DNA of 64,000 bases from Nematostella vectensis (GCF_932526225.1 NC_064044.1:1743001-1807000); one strand, 5' to 3'. Shown: positions 37,801 through 53,600, counted from the stretch's first letter. Notes: generated from the letters alone by a model not told the origin. Numbers and translations: made by a program.

Positions 37801-40800
37801 TTGAATAACTTGATTAAGTAGATTCTAACATAGAGCATAGCGCTCGATAGATTGATATACCTTTTTTTCCGAGTATACTGTTTTATTTTTCCTAATGTTA
37901 CATTTTGGAATTTAAATTCGGAAAAAAAATTATCGATTGTAACCTTTTGCAGGTTACACTCGTAAAACAAATTCCCGAATGTAACCCTGAAGCTTTTCCC
38001 GAATGTAACCTCCAGTCCGATGGTGACTTTGCTTGGGATAGTTTACGATACCAATAGTATTAAAAGTAATTTTCATTACAATTCCCTTCAGCAATGCCAC
38101 GTTAGTCTTTCGTTGCGGGCACTTGACTACTAACGCAGCGACCCGGGTTCGATTCCCGCTGATAGCCTATTTTTTTTCTTTATTTTTTTTTTAAATATCG
38201 ATACTTAATTATACTGTTCTTGGTGTGTCATGACATAAAAAGAAGGTATAGGGACATTTTTATGTACTCTCGGCATCTTTGATGTGCTCATGCTTTCTTC
38301 AGGATCCTGTACATATTTTATGCACACAAGAACTAACTAGATTCCTTGGATAACTTGATTAAGTAGATTCTAACATAGAGCATAGCGCTCGATAGATTGA
38401 TATACCTTTATTTCCGAGTATACTGTTTTATTTTTCCTAATGTTACTTTTTGGAATTTACATTCGGAAAAAAAATTATCGATTGTAACCTTTTGGAGGTT
38501 ACACTCGTAAAACAAATTCCCGAATGTAACCCTGAAGCTTTTCCCGAATGTAACCTCCAGTCCGATGGTGACTTTGCTTGGGATAGTTTACGATACCAAT
38601 AGTATTAAAAGTAATTTTCATTACAATTCCCTTCAGCAATGCCACGTTAGTCTTTCGTTGCGGGCACTTGACTACTAACGCAGCTACCCGGGTTCGATTC
38701 CCGCTGATAGCCTACTTTTTTTTCTTTATTCTTTTTTTTAAATATCGATACTTAATTATACTGTTCTTGGTGTGTCATGACATAAAAAGAAGGTATAGGG
38801 ACATTTTTATGTACTCTTAGCATCTTTGATGTGCTCATGCTTTGTTCAGGATCCTGTACATATTTTATGCACACAAGAACTAACTAGATTCCTTGGATAA
38901 CTTGATTAAGTAGATTCTAACATAGTGCATAGCGCTCGATAGGTTGATTTACCTTTTTTTTCGAGTATACTGTTTTATTTTTCCTAATGTTACTTTTTGG
39001 AATTTACATTCGGAAAAAAAATTATCGATTGTAACCTTTTGGAGGTTACACTCGTGAAACAAATTCCCGAATGTAACCCTGAAGCTTTTCCCGAATGTAA
39101 CCTCCAGTCCGATGGTGACTTTGCTTGGGATAGTTTACTATACCAATAGTATTAAAAGTAATTTTCATTACAATTCCCTTCAGCAATGCCACGTTAGTCT
39201 TTCGTTGCGGGCACTTGACTACTAACGCAGCGGCCCGGGTTCGATTCCCGCTGATAGCCTATTTTTTTTTCTTTATTCTTTTTTTTAAATATCGATACTT
39301 AATTATACTGTTCTTGGTGTGTCATGACATAAAAAGAAGGTATAGGGACATTTTTATGTACTCTTAGTATCTTTGATGTGCTCATGCTTTGTTCAGGATC
39401 CTGTACATATTTTATGCACACAAGAACTAACTAGATTCCTTGGATAACTTGATTAAGTAGATTCTAACATAGAGCATAGCGCTTGATAGATTGATATACC
39501 TTTTTTCTGAGTATACTGTTTTTTTTTTCGTAATGTTACTTTTTGGAATTTACATTCGGAAAAAAAATTATCGATTGTAACCTTTTGGAGGTTACACTCG
39601 TAACACAAATTCCCGAATGTAACCCTGAAGCATTTCCCGAATGTAACCTCCAGTCCGATGGTGACTTTGCTTGGGATAGTTTACGATACCAATAGTATTA
39701 AAAGTAATTTTCATTACAATTCCCTTCAGCAACGAAACGTTAGTCTTTCGTTGCGGGCACTTGACTACTAACGCAGCTACCCGGGTTCGATTCCCCCTGA
39801 TTTCCTATTTTTTTTTTTTTTAAATATCGATACTTAATTATACTGTTCTTGGTGTGTCATGACATAAAAAGAAGGTATAGGGACATTTTTATGTACTCTC
39901 AGCATCTTTGATGTGCTCATGCTTTGTTCAGGATCCTGTACATATTTTATGCACACAAGAACAAACTAGATTCTTTGGATAACTTGATCAAGTAGATTCT
40001 AACATAGAGCATAGCGCTCGATAGATTGATATACCTTTTTTTCCGAGTATACTGTTTTATTTTTCCTAATGTTACTTTTTGGAATTTACATTCGGAAAAA
40101 AAATTATCGATTGTAACCTTTTGGAGGTTACACTCGTAACACAAATTCCCGAATGTAACCCTGAAGCTTTTCCCGAATGTAACCTCCAGTCCGATGGGGA
40201 CTTTGCTTGGGATAGTTTACGATACCAATAGTATTAAAAGAAATTTTTATTACAATTCCCTTCAGCAATGCCACGTTAGTCTTTCTTTACGGGAACTTGA
40301 CTACTAACGCAGCGGCCCGGGTTCGATTCCCGCTGATAGCCTATTTTTTTTTCTTTATTCTTTTTTTTAAATATCGATACTTAATTATACTGTTCTTGGT
40401 GTGTCATGACATAAAAAGAAGGTATAGGGACATTTCTATGTACTCTTAGCATCTTTGATGTGCTCATGCTTTGTTCAGGATCCTGTACATATTTTATGCA
40501 CACAAGAACTAACTAGATTCCTTGGATAACTTGATTAAGTAGATTCTAACATAGAGCATAGCGCTTGATAGATTGATATACCTTTTTTTCTGAGTGTACT
40601 GTTTTATTTTTCCTAATGTTACTTTTTGGAATTTACATTCGGAAAAAAAATTATCGATTGTAACCTTTTGGAGGTTACACTCGTAACACAAATTCCCGAA
40701 TGTAACCCTGAAGCATTTCCCGAATGTAACCTCCAGTCCGATGGTGACTTTGCTTGGGATAGTTTACGATACCAATAGTATTAAAAGTAATTTTCATTAC

Positions 40801-43800
40801 AATTCCCTTCAGCAATGCCACGTTAGTCTTTCGTTGCGGGCACTTGACTACTAACGCAGCTACCCGGTTTCGATTCCCGCTGATAGCGTATTTTTTTTTT
40901 TTTATTTTTTTTTAAATATCGATACTTAATTATACTGTTCTTGGTGTGTCATGACATAAAAAGAAGGTATAGTTACATTTTTATGTACTCTCAGCATCTT
41001 TGATGTGCTCATGCTTTGTTCTGGATCCTGTACATATTTTATGCACACAAGAACTAACTAGATTCCTTGGATAACTTGATTAAGTAGATTCTAACATAGA
41101 GCATAGCGCTTGATAGATTGATATACCTTTTTTTCTGAGTGTACTGTTTTATTTTTCCTAATGTTACTTTTTGGAATTTACATTCGGAAAAAAAATTATC
41201 GATTGTAACCTTTTGGAGGTTACACTCGTAAAACAAATTCCCGAATGTAACCCTGAAGCATTTCCCGAATGTAACCTCCAATCCGATGGTGACTTTGCTT
41301 GGGATAGTTTACGATACCAATAGTATTAAAAGTAATTTTCATTACAATTCCCTTCAGCAATGCCACGTTAGTCTTTCGTTGCGGGCACTTGACTACTAAC
41401 GCAGCGGCCCGGGTTCGATTCCCGCTGATAGCCTACTTTTTTTTCTTTATTCTTTTTTTTAAATATCGATACTTAATTATACTGTTCTTGGTGTGTCATG
41501 ACATAAAAAGAAGGTATAGGGACATTTCTATGTACTCTTAGCATCTTTGATGTGCTCATGCTTTGTTCAGGATCCTGTACATATTTTATGCACACAAGAA
41601 CTAACTAGATTCCTTGGATAACTTGATTAAGTAGATTCTAACATAGAGCATAGCGCTTGATAGATTGATATACCTTTTTTTCTGAGTGTACTGTTTTATT
41701 TTTCCTAATGTTACTTTTTGGAATTTACATTCGGAAAAAAAATTATCGATTGTAACCTTTTGGAGGTTACACTCGTAAAACAAATTCCCGAATGTAACCC
41801 TGAAGCATTTCCCGAATGTAACCTCCAATCCGATGGTGACTCTGCTTGGGATAGTTTACGATACCAATAGTATTAAAAGTAATTTTCATTACAATTCCCT
41901 TCAGCAATGCCACGTTAGTCGTTCGTTGCGGGCACTTGACTACTAACGCAGCTACCCGGGTTCGATTCCCGCTCATAGCCTATTTTTTTTTCTTTATTTT
42001 TTTTAAAATATCGATACTTAATTATACTGTTCTTGGTGTGTCATGACATAAAAAGAAGGCATAGGGGCATTTTTATGTGCTCTCAGCATCTTTGATGTGC
42101 TCATGCTTTGTTCAGGATCCTGTACATATTTTATGCACACAAGAACTAACTAGATTCCTTGGATAACTTGATTAAGTAGATTCTAACATAGAGCATAGCG
42201 CTCGATAGATTGATATACCTTTTTTTCTGAGTATCTTGTTTTTTTTTCCTAATGTTACTTTTTGGAATTTACATTCGGAAAAAAAATTATCGATTGTAAC
42301 CTTTTGGAGGTTACACTCGTAACACAAATTCCCGAATGTAACCCTGAAGCATTTCCCGAATGTAACCTCCAGTCCGATGGTGACTTTGCTTGGGATAGTT
42401 TAAGATACCAATAGTATTAAAAGTAATTTTCATTACAATTCCCTTCAGCAATGCCACGTTAGTCTTTCGTTGCGGGCACTTGACTACTAACGCAGCGACC
42501 CGGGTTCGATTCCCGCTGATAGCCTATTTTTTTTCTTTATTTTTTTTTTAAATATCGATACTTAATTATACTGTTCTTGATGTGTCATGACATAAAAAGA
42601 AGGTATAGGGACATTTTTATGTACTCTCAGCATATTTGATGTGCTCATGCTTTGTTTAGGATCCTGTACATATTTTATGCACACAAGAACTAACTAGATT
42701 CCTTGGATAACTTGATTAAGTAGATTCTAACATAGAGCATAGCGCTCGATAGATTGATATACCTTTTTTTCTGAGTATACTGTTTTATTTTTCCTAATGT
42801 TACTTTTTGGAATTTACATTCGGAAAAAAAATTATCGATTGTAACCTTTTGGAGGTTACACTCGTAACACAAATTCCCGAATGTAACCCTGAAGCATTTC
42901 CCGAATGTAACCTCCAGTCCGATGGTGACTTTGCTTGGGATAGTTTAAGATACCAATAGTATTAAAAGTAATTTTCATTACAATTCCCTTCAGCAATGCC
43001 ACGTTAGTCTTTCGTTGCGGGCACTTGACTACTAACGCAGCGACCCGGGTTCGATTCCCGCTGATAGCCTATTTTTTTTCTTTATTTTTTTTTTAAATAT
43101 CGATACTTAATTATACTGTTCTTGATGTGTCATGACATAAAAAGAAGGTATAGGGACATTTTTATGTACTCTCAGCATATTTGATGTGCTCATGCTTTGT
43201 TTAGGATCCTGTACATATTTTATGCACACAAGAACTAACTAGATTCCTTGAATAACTTGATTAAGTAGATTCTAACATAGAGCATAGCGCTCGATAGATT
43301 GATATACCTTTTTTTCCGAGTATACTGTTTTATTTTTCCTAATGTTACTTTTTGGAATTTACATTCGGAAAAAAAATTATCGATTGTAACCTTTTGGAGG
43401 TTACACTCGTAAAACAAATTCCCGAATGTAACCCTGAAGCTTTTCCCGAATGTAACCTCCAGTCCGATGGTGACTTTGCTTGGGATAGTTTACGATACTA
43501 ATAGTATTAAAAGTAATTTTCATTACAATTCCCTTCAGCAATGCCACGTTAGTCTTTCGTTGCGGGCACTTGACTACTAACGCAGCGACCCGGGTTCGAT
43601 TCCCGCTGATAGCCTATTTTTTTTCTTTATTTTTTTTTTTAAATATCGATACTTAATTATACTGTTCTTGCTGTGTCATGACATAAAAAGAAGGTATAGG
43701 GACATTTTTATGTACTCTCAGCATCTTTGATGTGCTCATGCTTTGTTTAGGATCCTGTACATATTTTATGCACACAAGAACTAACTAGATTCCTTGGATA

Positions 43801-44660
43801 ACTTGATTAAGTAGATTCTAACATAGATCATAGCGCTCGATAGATTGATATACCTTTTTTTTCGAGTATACTGTTTTATTTTTCCTAATGTTACTTTTTG
43901 GAATTTACATTCGGAAAAAAAATTATCGATTGTAACCTTTTGGAGGTTACACTCGTAACACAAATTCCCGAATGTAACCCTGAAGCATTTCCCGAATGTA
44001 ACCTCCAGTCCGATGGTGACTTTGCTTGGGATAGTTTAAGATACCAATAGTATTAAAAGTAATTTTCATTACAATTCCCTTCAGCAATGCCACGTTAGTC
44101 TTTCGTTGCGGGCACTTGACTACTAACGCAGCGACCCGGGTTCGATTCCCGCTGATAGCCTATTTTTTTTCTTTATTTTTTTTTTAAATATCGATACTTA
44201 ATTATACTGTTCTTGATGTGTCATGACATAAAAAGAAGGTATAGGGACATTTTTATGTACTCTCAGCATATTTGATGTGCTCATGCTTTGTTTAGGATCC
44301 TGTACATATTTTATGCACACAAGAACTAACTAGATTCCTTGGATAACTTGATTAAGTAGATTCTAACATAGAGCATAGCGCTCGATAGATTGATATACCT
44401 TTTTTTCTGAGTATACTGTTTTATTTTTCCTAATGTTACTTTTTGGAATTTACATTCGGAAAAAAAATTATCGATTGTAACCTTTTGGAGGTTACACTCG
44501 TAACACAAATTCCCGAATGTAACCCTGAAGCATTTCCCGAATGTAACCTCCAGTCCGATGGTGACTTTGCTTGGGATAGTTTAAGATACCAATAGTATTA
44601 AAAGTAATTTTCATTACAATTCCCTTCAGCAATGCCACGTTAGTCTTTCGTTGCGGGCAC
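22874..44660 (+). repeat. Higher-order repeat copy 2 (40 monomers, internal deletion)
   Basis: Monomer starts: 22874, 23419, 23965, 24510, 25051, 25597, 26143, 26685, 27230, 27774, 28321, 28865, 29411, 29949, 30493, 31040, 31584, 32130, 32668, 33206 (M20/M22 hybrid), 33750 (M23), 34302, 34845, 35389, 35935, 36480, 37029, 37575, 38123, 38668, 39215, 39761, 40297, 40844, 41389, 41936, 42480, 43025, 43570, 44116. M1-M20 sit at a constant offset of 22873 from copy 1. M23-M36 sit at 21784, and M37-M42 at 21787. The shift of 1089 bp equals two monomers. The 3-bp change comes from the T-rich tract at the head of M36. Confidence 0.92.
33206..33749 (+). repeat. Hybrid monomer M20/M22 (deletion junction in copy 2)
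   Basis: The 5' part is M20: head ctcatggcc, ggatactg, gcgctagctag and tatctattg. The 3' part is M22: agcccgatgg, tttgcatggg and aatgctacg. The last M20-specific base is 33572 and the first M22-specific base is 33643, so the crossover lies in 33573-33642, where the two are identical. The product lacks two monomers relative to copies 1 and 3. Confidence 0.9.
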
Positions 44661-47600
44661 TTGACTACTAACGCAGCGACCCGGGTTCGATTCCCGCTGA
44701 TAGCCTATTTTTTTTCTTTATTTTTTTTTTAAATATCGATACTTAATTATACTGTTCTTGATGTGTCATGACATAAAAAGAAGGTATAGGGACATTTTTA
44801 TGTACTCTCAGCATATTTGATGTGCTCATGCTTTGTTTAGGATCCTGTACATATTTTATGCACACAAGAACTAACTAGATTCCTTGAATAACTTGATTAA
44901 GTAGATTCTAACATAGAGCATAGCGCTCGATAGATTGATATACCTTTTTTTCCGAGTATACTGTTTTATTTTTCCTAATGTTACTTTTTGGAATTTACAT
45001 TCGGAAAAAAAATTATCGATTGTAACCTTTTGGAGGTTACACTCGTAAAACAAATTCCCGAATGTAACCCTGAAGCTTTTCCCGAATGTAACCTCCAGTC
45101 CGATGGTGACTTTGCTTGGGATAGTTTACGATACTAATAGTATTAAAAGTAATTTTCATTACAATTCCCTTCAGCAATGCCACGTTAGTCTTTCGTTGCG
45201 GGCACTTGACTACTAACGCAGCGACCCGGGTTCGATTCCCGCTGATAGCCTATTTTTTTTCTTTATTTTTTTTTTTAAATATCGATACTTAATTATACTG
45301 TTCTTGCTGTGTCATGACATAAAAAGAAGGTATAGGGACATTTTTATGTACTCTCAGCATCTTTGATGTGCTCATGCTTTGTTTAGGATCCTGTACATAT
45401 TTTATGCACACAAGAACTAACTAGATTCCTTGGATAACTTGATTAAGTAGATTCTAACATAGATCATAGCGCTCGATAGATTGATATACCTTTTTTTTCG
45501 AGTATACTGTTTTATTTTTCCTAATGTTACTTTTTGGAATTTACATTCGGAAAAAAAATTATCGATTGTAACCTTTTGGAGGTTACACTCGTAAAACAAA
45601 TTCCCGAATGTAACCCTGAAGCTTTTCCCGAATGTAACCTCCAGTCCGATGGTGACTTTGCTTGGGATAGTTTACGATACCAATAGTATTAAAAGTAATT
45701 TTCATTACAATTCCCTTCAGCAATGCCACGTTAGTCTTTCGTTGCGGGCACTTGACTACTAACGCAGCTACCCGGTTTCGATTCCCGCTGATAGCGTATT
45801 TTTTTTTCTTTATTTTTTTTTTAATATCGATACTTAATTATACTGTTCTTGGTGTGTCATGACATAAAAAGAAGGTATAGGGACATTTTTATGTACTCTT
45901 AGCATCTTTGATGTGCTCATGCTTTGTTCAGGATCCTGTACATATTTTATGCACACAAGAACTAACTAGATTCCTTGGATAACTTGATTAAGTAGATTCT
46001 AACATAGAGCATAGCGCTTGATAGATTGATATACCTTTTTTTCTGAGTATTCTGTTTTATTTTTCCTAATGTTACTTTTTGGAATTTACATTCGGAAAAA
46101 AAACTATCGATTGTAACATCTTGGAGGTTACACTCGTAACACAAATTCCCGAATGTAACCCTGAAGCATTTCCCGAATGTAACCTCCAGTCCGATGGTGA
46201 CTTTGCTTGGGATAGTTTACGATACCAATAGTATTAAAAGTAATTTTCATTACAATTCCCTTCAGCAATGCCACGTTAGTCTTTCGTTGCGGGCACTTGA
46301 CTACTAACGCAGCTACCCGGGTTCGATTCCCCCTGATGGCTATTTTTTTTTTTTTTTTTTTTAAATATCGATACTTAATTATACTGTTCTTGGTGTGTCA
46401 TGACATAAAAAGAAGGTATAGTTACATTTTTATGTACTCTCAGCATCTTTGATGTGCTCATGCTTTGTTCAGGATCCTGTACATATTTTATGCACACAAG
46501 AACTAACTAGATTCCTTGGATAACTTGATTAAGTAGATTCTAACATAGAGCATAGCGCTCGATAGATTGATATACCTTTTTTTCCGAGTATACTGTTTTA
46601 TTTTTCCTAATGTTACTTTTTGGAATTTACATTCGGAAAAAAAATTATCGATTGTAACCTTTTGGAGGTTACACTCGTAAAACAAATTCCCGAATGTAAC
46701 CCTGAAGCTTTTCCCGAATGTAACCTCCAGTCCGATGGTGACTTTGCTTGGGATAGTTTACGATACTAATAGTATTAAAAGTAATTTTCATTACAATTCC
46801 CTTCAGCAATGCCACGTTAGTCTTTCGTTGCGGGCATTTGACTACTAACGCAGCGACCCGGGTTCGATTCCCGCTGATAGCCTATTTTTTTTCTTTATTT
46901 TTTTTTTTAAATATCGATACTTAATTATACTGTTCTTGCTGTGTCATGACATAAAAAGAAGGTATAGGGACATTTTTATGTACTCTCAGCATCTTTGATG
47001 TGCTCATGCTTTGTTCAGGATCCTGTACATATTTTATGCACACAAGAACTAACTAGATTCCTTGGATAACTTGATTAAGTAGATTCTAACATAGATCATA
47101 GCGCTCGATAGATTGATATACCTTTTTTTTCGAGTATACTGTTTTATTTTTCCTAATGTTACTTTTTGGAATTTACATTCGGAAAAAAAATTATCGATTG
47201 TAACCTTTTGGAGGTTACACTCGTAAAACAAATTCCCGAATGTAACCCTGAAGCTTTTCCCGAATGTAACCTCCAGTCCGATGGTGACTTTGCTTGGGAT
47301 AGTTTACGATACCAATAGTATTAAAAGTAATTTTCATTACAATTCCCTTCAGCAATGCCACGTTAGTCTTTCGTTGCGGGCACTTGACTACTAACGCAGC
47401 TACCCGGTTTCGATTCCCGCTGATAGCGTATTTTTTTTTTCTTTATTTTTTTTATAATATCGATACTTAATTATACTGTTCTTGGTGTGTCATGACATAA
47501 AAAGAAGGTATAGGGACATTTTTATGTACTCTTAGCATCTTTGATGTGCTCATGCTTTGTTCAGGATCCTGTACATATTTTATGCACACAAGAACTAACT

Positions 47601-50600
47601 AGATTCCTTGGATAACTTGATTTAGTAGATTCTAACATAGAGCATAGCGCTTGATAGATTGATATACCTTTTTTTCTGAGTATTCTGTTTTATTTTTCCT
47701 AATGTTACTTTTTGGAATTTACATTCGGAAAAAAAATTATCGATTGTAACCTTTTGGAGGTTACACTCGTAACACAAATTCCCGAATGTAACCCTGAAGC
47801 ATTTCCCGAATGTAACCTCCAGTCCGATGGTGACTTTGCTTGGGATAGTTTACGATACCAATAGTATTAAAAGTAATTTTCATTACAATTCCCTTCAGCA
47901 ATGCCACGTTAGTCTTTCGTTGCGGGCACTTGACTACTAACGCAGCTACCCGGGTTCGATTCCCCCTGATGGCCTATTTTTTTTTTTTTTTTTTTTAAAT
48001 ATCGATACTTAATTATACTGTTCTTGGTGTGTCATGACATAAAAAGAAGGTATAGGGACATTTTTATGTACTCTCAGCATCTTTGATGTGCTCATGCTTT
48101 GTTCAGGATCCTGTACATATTTTATGCACACAAGAACTAACTAGATTCCTTGGATAACTTTATTAAGTAGATTCTAACATAGAGCATAGCGCTCGATAGA
48201 TTGATATACCTTTTTTTCCGAGTATACTGTTTTATTTTTCCTAATGTTACTTTTTGGAATTTACATTCGGAAAAACAATTATCGATTGTAACCTTTTGGA
48301 GGTTACACTCGTAAAACAAATTCCCGAATGTAACCCTGAAGCATTTCCCGAATGTAACCTCCAATCCGATGGTGACTTTGCTTGGGATAGTTTACGATAC
48401 CAATAGTATTAAAAGTAATTTTCATTACAATTCCCTTCAGCAATGCCACGTTAGTCTTTCGTTGCGGGCACTTGACTACTAACGCAGCTACCCGGGTTCG
48501 ATTCCCGCTCATAGCCTATTTTTTTTTCTTTATTTTTTTTTAAATATCGATACTTAATTATACTGTTCTCGGTGTGTCATGACATAAAAAGAAGGTATAG
48601 GGACATTTTTATGTGCTCTCAGCATCTTTGATGTGCTCATGCTTTGTTCAGGATACTGTACATATTTTATGCACACAAGAACTAACTAGATTCCTTGGAT
48701 AACTTGATTAAGTAGATTCTAACATAGAGCATAGCGCTCGATAGATTGATATACCTTTTTTTCCGAGTATACTGTTTTATTTTTCCTAATGTTACTTTTT
48801 GGAATTTACATTCGGAAAAAAAATTATCGATTGTAACCTTTTGCAGGTTACACTCGTAAAACAAATTCCCGAATGTAACCCTGAAGCTTTTCCCGAATGT
48901 AACCTCCAGTCCGATGGTGACTTTGCTTGGGATAGTTTACGATACCAATAGTATTAAAAGTAATTTTCATTACAATTCCCTTCAGCAATGCTACGTTAGT
49001 CTTTCGTTGCGGGCACTTGACTACTAACGCAGCGACCCGGGTTCGATTCCCGCTGATAGCCTATTTTTTTTCTTTATTTTTTTTTAAATATCGATACTTA
49101 ATTATACTGTTCTTGGTGTGTCATGACATAAAAAGAAGGTATAGGGACATTTTTATGTACTCTCAGCATCTTTGATGTGCTCACGCTTTCTTCAGGATCC
49201 TGTACATATTTTATGCACACAAGAACTAACTAGATTCCTTGGATAACTTGATTAAGTAGATTCTAACATAGAGCATAGCGCTCGATAGATTTATATACCT
49301 TTATTTCCGAGTATACTGTTTTATTTTTCCTAATGTTACTTTTTGGAATTTACATTCGGAAAAAAAATTATCGATTGTAACCTTTTGGAGGTTACACTCG
49401 TAAAACAAATTCCCGAATATAACCCTGAAGCTTTTCCCGAATGTAACCTCCAGTCCGATGGTGACTTTGCTTGGGATAGTTTACGATACCAATAGTATTA
49501 AAAGTAATTTTCATTACAATTCCCTTCAGCAATGCCACGTTAGTCTTTCGTTGCGGGCACTTGACTACTAACGCAGCGGCCCGGGTTCGATTCCCGCTGA
49601 TAGCCTACTTTTTTTTCTTTATTCTTTTTTTTAAATATCGATACTTAATTATACTGTTCTTGGTGTGTCATGACATAAAAAGAAGGTATAGGGACATTTT
49701 TATGTACTCTTAGCATCTTTGATGTGCTCATGCTTTGTTCAGGATCCTGTACATATTTTATGCACACAAGAACTAACTAGATTCCTTGGATAACTTGATT
49801 AAGTAGATTCTAACATAGAGCATAGCGCTCGATAGATTGATATACCTTTTTTTCCGAGTATACTGTTTTATTTTTCCTAATGTTACTTTTTGGAATTTAC
49901 ATTCGGAAAAAAAATTATCGATTGTAACCTTTCGGAGGTTACACTCGTAACACAAATTCCCGAATGTAACCCTGAAGCATTTCCCGAATGTAACCTCCAG
50001 TCCGATGGTGACTTTGCTTGGGATAGTTTACGATACCAATAGTATTAAAAGTAATTTTCATTACAATTCCCTTCAGCAATGCCACGTTAGTCTTTCGTTG
50101 CGGGCACTTGACTACTAACGCAGCGACCCGGTTTCTATTCCCGCTGATGGCCTATTTTTTTTTTTTTTTTTTTTTAAATATCGATACTTAATTATACTGT
50201 TCTTGGTGTGTCATGACATAAAAAAGAAGGTATAGGGACATTTTTATGTACTCTCAGCATCTTTGATGTGCTCATGCTTTGTTCAGGATCCTGTACATAT
50301 TTTATGCACACAAGAACTAACTAGATTCCTTGGATAACTTGATTAAGTAGATTCTAACATAGACCATAGCGCTCGATAGATTGATATACCTTTTTTTCCG
50401 AGTATACTGTTTTATTTTTCCTAATGATACTTTTTGGAATTTACATTCGGAAAAACAATTATCGATTGTAACCTTTTGGAGGTTACACTCGTAAAACAAA
50501 TTCCCGAATGTAACCCTGAAGCTTTTCCCGAATGTAACCTCCAGTCCGATGGCGACTTTGCTTGGGATAGTTTACGATACCAATAGTATTAAAAGTAATT

Positions 50601-53600
50601 TTCATTAAAATTCCCTTCAGCAATGCCACGTTAGTCTTTCGTTGCGGGCACTTGACTACTAACGCAGCTACCCGGTTTCGATTCCCGCTGATAGCGTATT
50701 TTTTTTTTCTTTATTTTTTTTTTAATATCGATACTTAATTATACTGTTCTTGGTGTGTCATGACATAAAAAGAAGGTATAGGGACATTTTTATGTACTCT
50801 TAGCATCTTTGATGTGCTCATGCTTTGTTCAGGATCCTGTACATATTTTATGCACACAAGAACTAACTAGATTCCTTGGATAACTTGATTAAGTAGATTC
50901 TAACATAGAGCATAGCGCTTGATAGATTGATATACCTTTTTTTCTGAGTATACTGTTTTATTTTTCCTAATGTTACTTTTTGGAATTTACATTCGGAAAA
51001 AAAATTATCGATTGTAACCTTTTGGAGGTTACACTCGTAACACAAATTCCCGAATGTAACCCTGAAGCATTTCCCGAATGTAACCTCCAGTCCGATGGTG
51101 ACTTTGCTTGGGATAGTTTACGATACCAATAGTATTAAAAGTAATTTTCATTACAATTCCCTTCAGCAATGCCACGTTAGTCTTTCGTTGCGGGCACTTG
51201 ACTACTAACGCAGCTACCCGGGTTCGATTCCCCCTGATGGCCTATTTTTTTTTTTTTTTAAAATATCGATACTTAATTATACTGTTCTTGGTGTGTCATG
51301 ACATAAAAAGAAGGTATAGTTACATTTTTATGTACTCTCAGCATCTTTGATGTGCTCATGCTTTGTTCAGGATCCTGTACATATTTTATGCACACAAGAA
51401 CTAACTAGATTCCTTGGATAACTTTATTAAGTAGATTCTAACATAGAGCATAGCGCTCGATAGATTGATATACCTTTTTTTCCGAGTATACTGTTTTATT
51501 TTTCCTAATGTTACTTTTTGGAATTTACATTCGGAAAAACAATTATCGATTGTAACCTTTTGGAGGTTACACTCGTAAAACAAATTCCCGAATGTAACCC
51601 TGAAGCATTTCCCGAATGTAACCTCCAATCCGATGGTGACTTTGCTTGGGATAGTTTACGATACTAATAGTATTAAAAGTAATTTTCATTACAATTCCCT
51701 TCAGCAATGCCACGTTAGTCTTTCGTTGCGGGCACTTGACTACTAACGCAGCGACCCGGGTTCGATTCCCGCTGATAGCCTATTTTTTTTCTTTATTTTT
51801 TTTTAAATATCGATACTTAATTATACTGTTCTTGGTGTGTCATGACATAAAAAGAAGGTATAGGGACATTTTTATGTACTCTCAGCATCTTTGATGTGCT
51901 CACGCTTTCTTCAGGATCCTGTACATATTTTATGCACACAAGAACTAACTAGATTCCTTGGATAACTTGATTAAGTAGATTCTAACATAGAGCATAGCGC
52001 TCGATAGATTTATATACCTTTATTTCCGAGTATACTGTTTTATTTTTCCTAATGTTACTTTTTGGAATTTACATTCGGAAAAAAAATTATCGATTGTAAC
52101 CTTTTGGAGGTTACACTCGTAAAACAAATTCCCGAATATAACCCTGAAGCTTTTCCCGAATGTAACCTCCAGTCCGATGGTGACTTTGCTTGGGATAGTT
52201 TACGATACCAATAGTATTAAAAGTAATTTTCATTACAATTCCCTTCAGCAATGCCACGTTAGTCTTTCGTTGCGGGCACTTGACTACTAACGCAGCGGCC
52301 CGGGTTCGATTCCCGCTGATAGCCTACTTTTTTTTCTTTATTCTTTTTTTTAAATATCGATACTTAATTATACTGTTCTTGGTGTGTCATGACATAAAAA
52401 GAAGGTATAGGGACATTTTTATGTACTCTTAGCATCTTTGATGTGCTCATGCTTTGTTCAGGATCCTGTACATATTTTATGCACACAAGAACTAACTAGA
52501 TTCCTTGGATAACTTGATTAAGTAGATTCTAACATAGAGCATAGCGCTCGATAGATTGATATACCTTTTTTTCCGAGTATACTGTTTTATTTTTCCTAAT
52601 GTTACTTTTTGGAATTTACATTCGGAAAAAAAATTATCGATTGTAACCTTTCGGAGGTTACACTCGTAACACAAATTCCCGAATGTAACCCTGAAGCATT
52701 TCCCGAATGTAACCTCCAGTCCGATGGTGACTTTGCTTGGGATAGTTTACGATACCAATAGTATTAAAAGTAATTTTCATTACAATTCCCTTCAGCAATG
52801 CCACGTTAGTCTTTCGTTGCGGGCACTTGACTACTAACGCAGCGACCCGGTTTCTATTCCCGCTGATGGCCTATTTTTTTTTTTTTTTTTTTTTTAAATA
52901 TCGATACTTAATTATACTGTTCTTGGTGTGTCATGACATAAAAAAGAAGGTATAGGGACATTTTTATGTACTCTCAGCATCTTTGATGTGCTCATGCTTT
53001 GTTCAGGATCCTGTACATATTTTATGCACACAAGAACTAACTAGATTCCTTGGATAACTTGATTAAGTAGATTCTAACATAGACCATAGCGCTCGATAGA
53101 TTGATATACCTTTTTTTCCGAGTATACTGTTTTATTTTTCCTAATGTTACTTTTTGGAATTTACATTCGGAAAAACAATTATCGATTGTAACCTTTTGGA
53201 GGTTACACTCGTAAAACAAATTCCCGAATGTAACCCTGAAGCTTTTCCCGAATGTAACCTCCAGTCCGATGGCGACTTTGCTTGGGATAGTTTACGATAC
53301 CAATAGTATTAAAAGTAATTTTCATTAAAATTCCCTTCAGCAATGCCACGTTAGTCTTTCGTTGCGGGCACTTGACTACTAACGCAGCTACCCGGTTTCG
53401 ATTCCCGCTGATAGCGTATTTTTTTTTTCTTTATTTTTTTTTTAATATCGATACTTAATTATACTGTTCTTGGTGTGTCATGACATAAAAAGAAGGTATA
53501 GGGACATTTTTATGTACTCTTAGCATCTTTGATGTGCTCATGCTTTGTTCAGGATCCTGTACATATTTTATGCACACAAGAACTAACTAGATTCCTTGGA

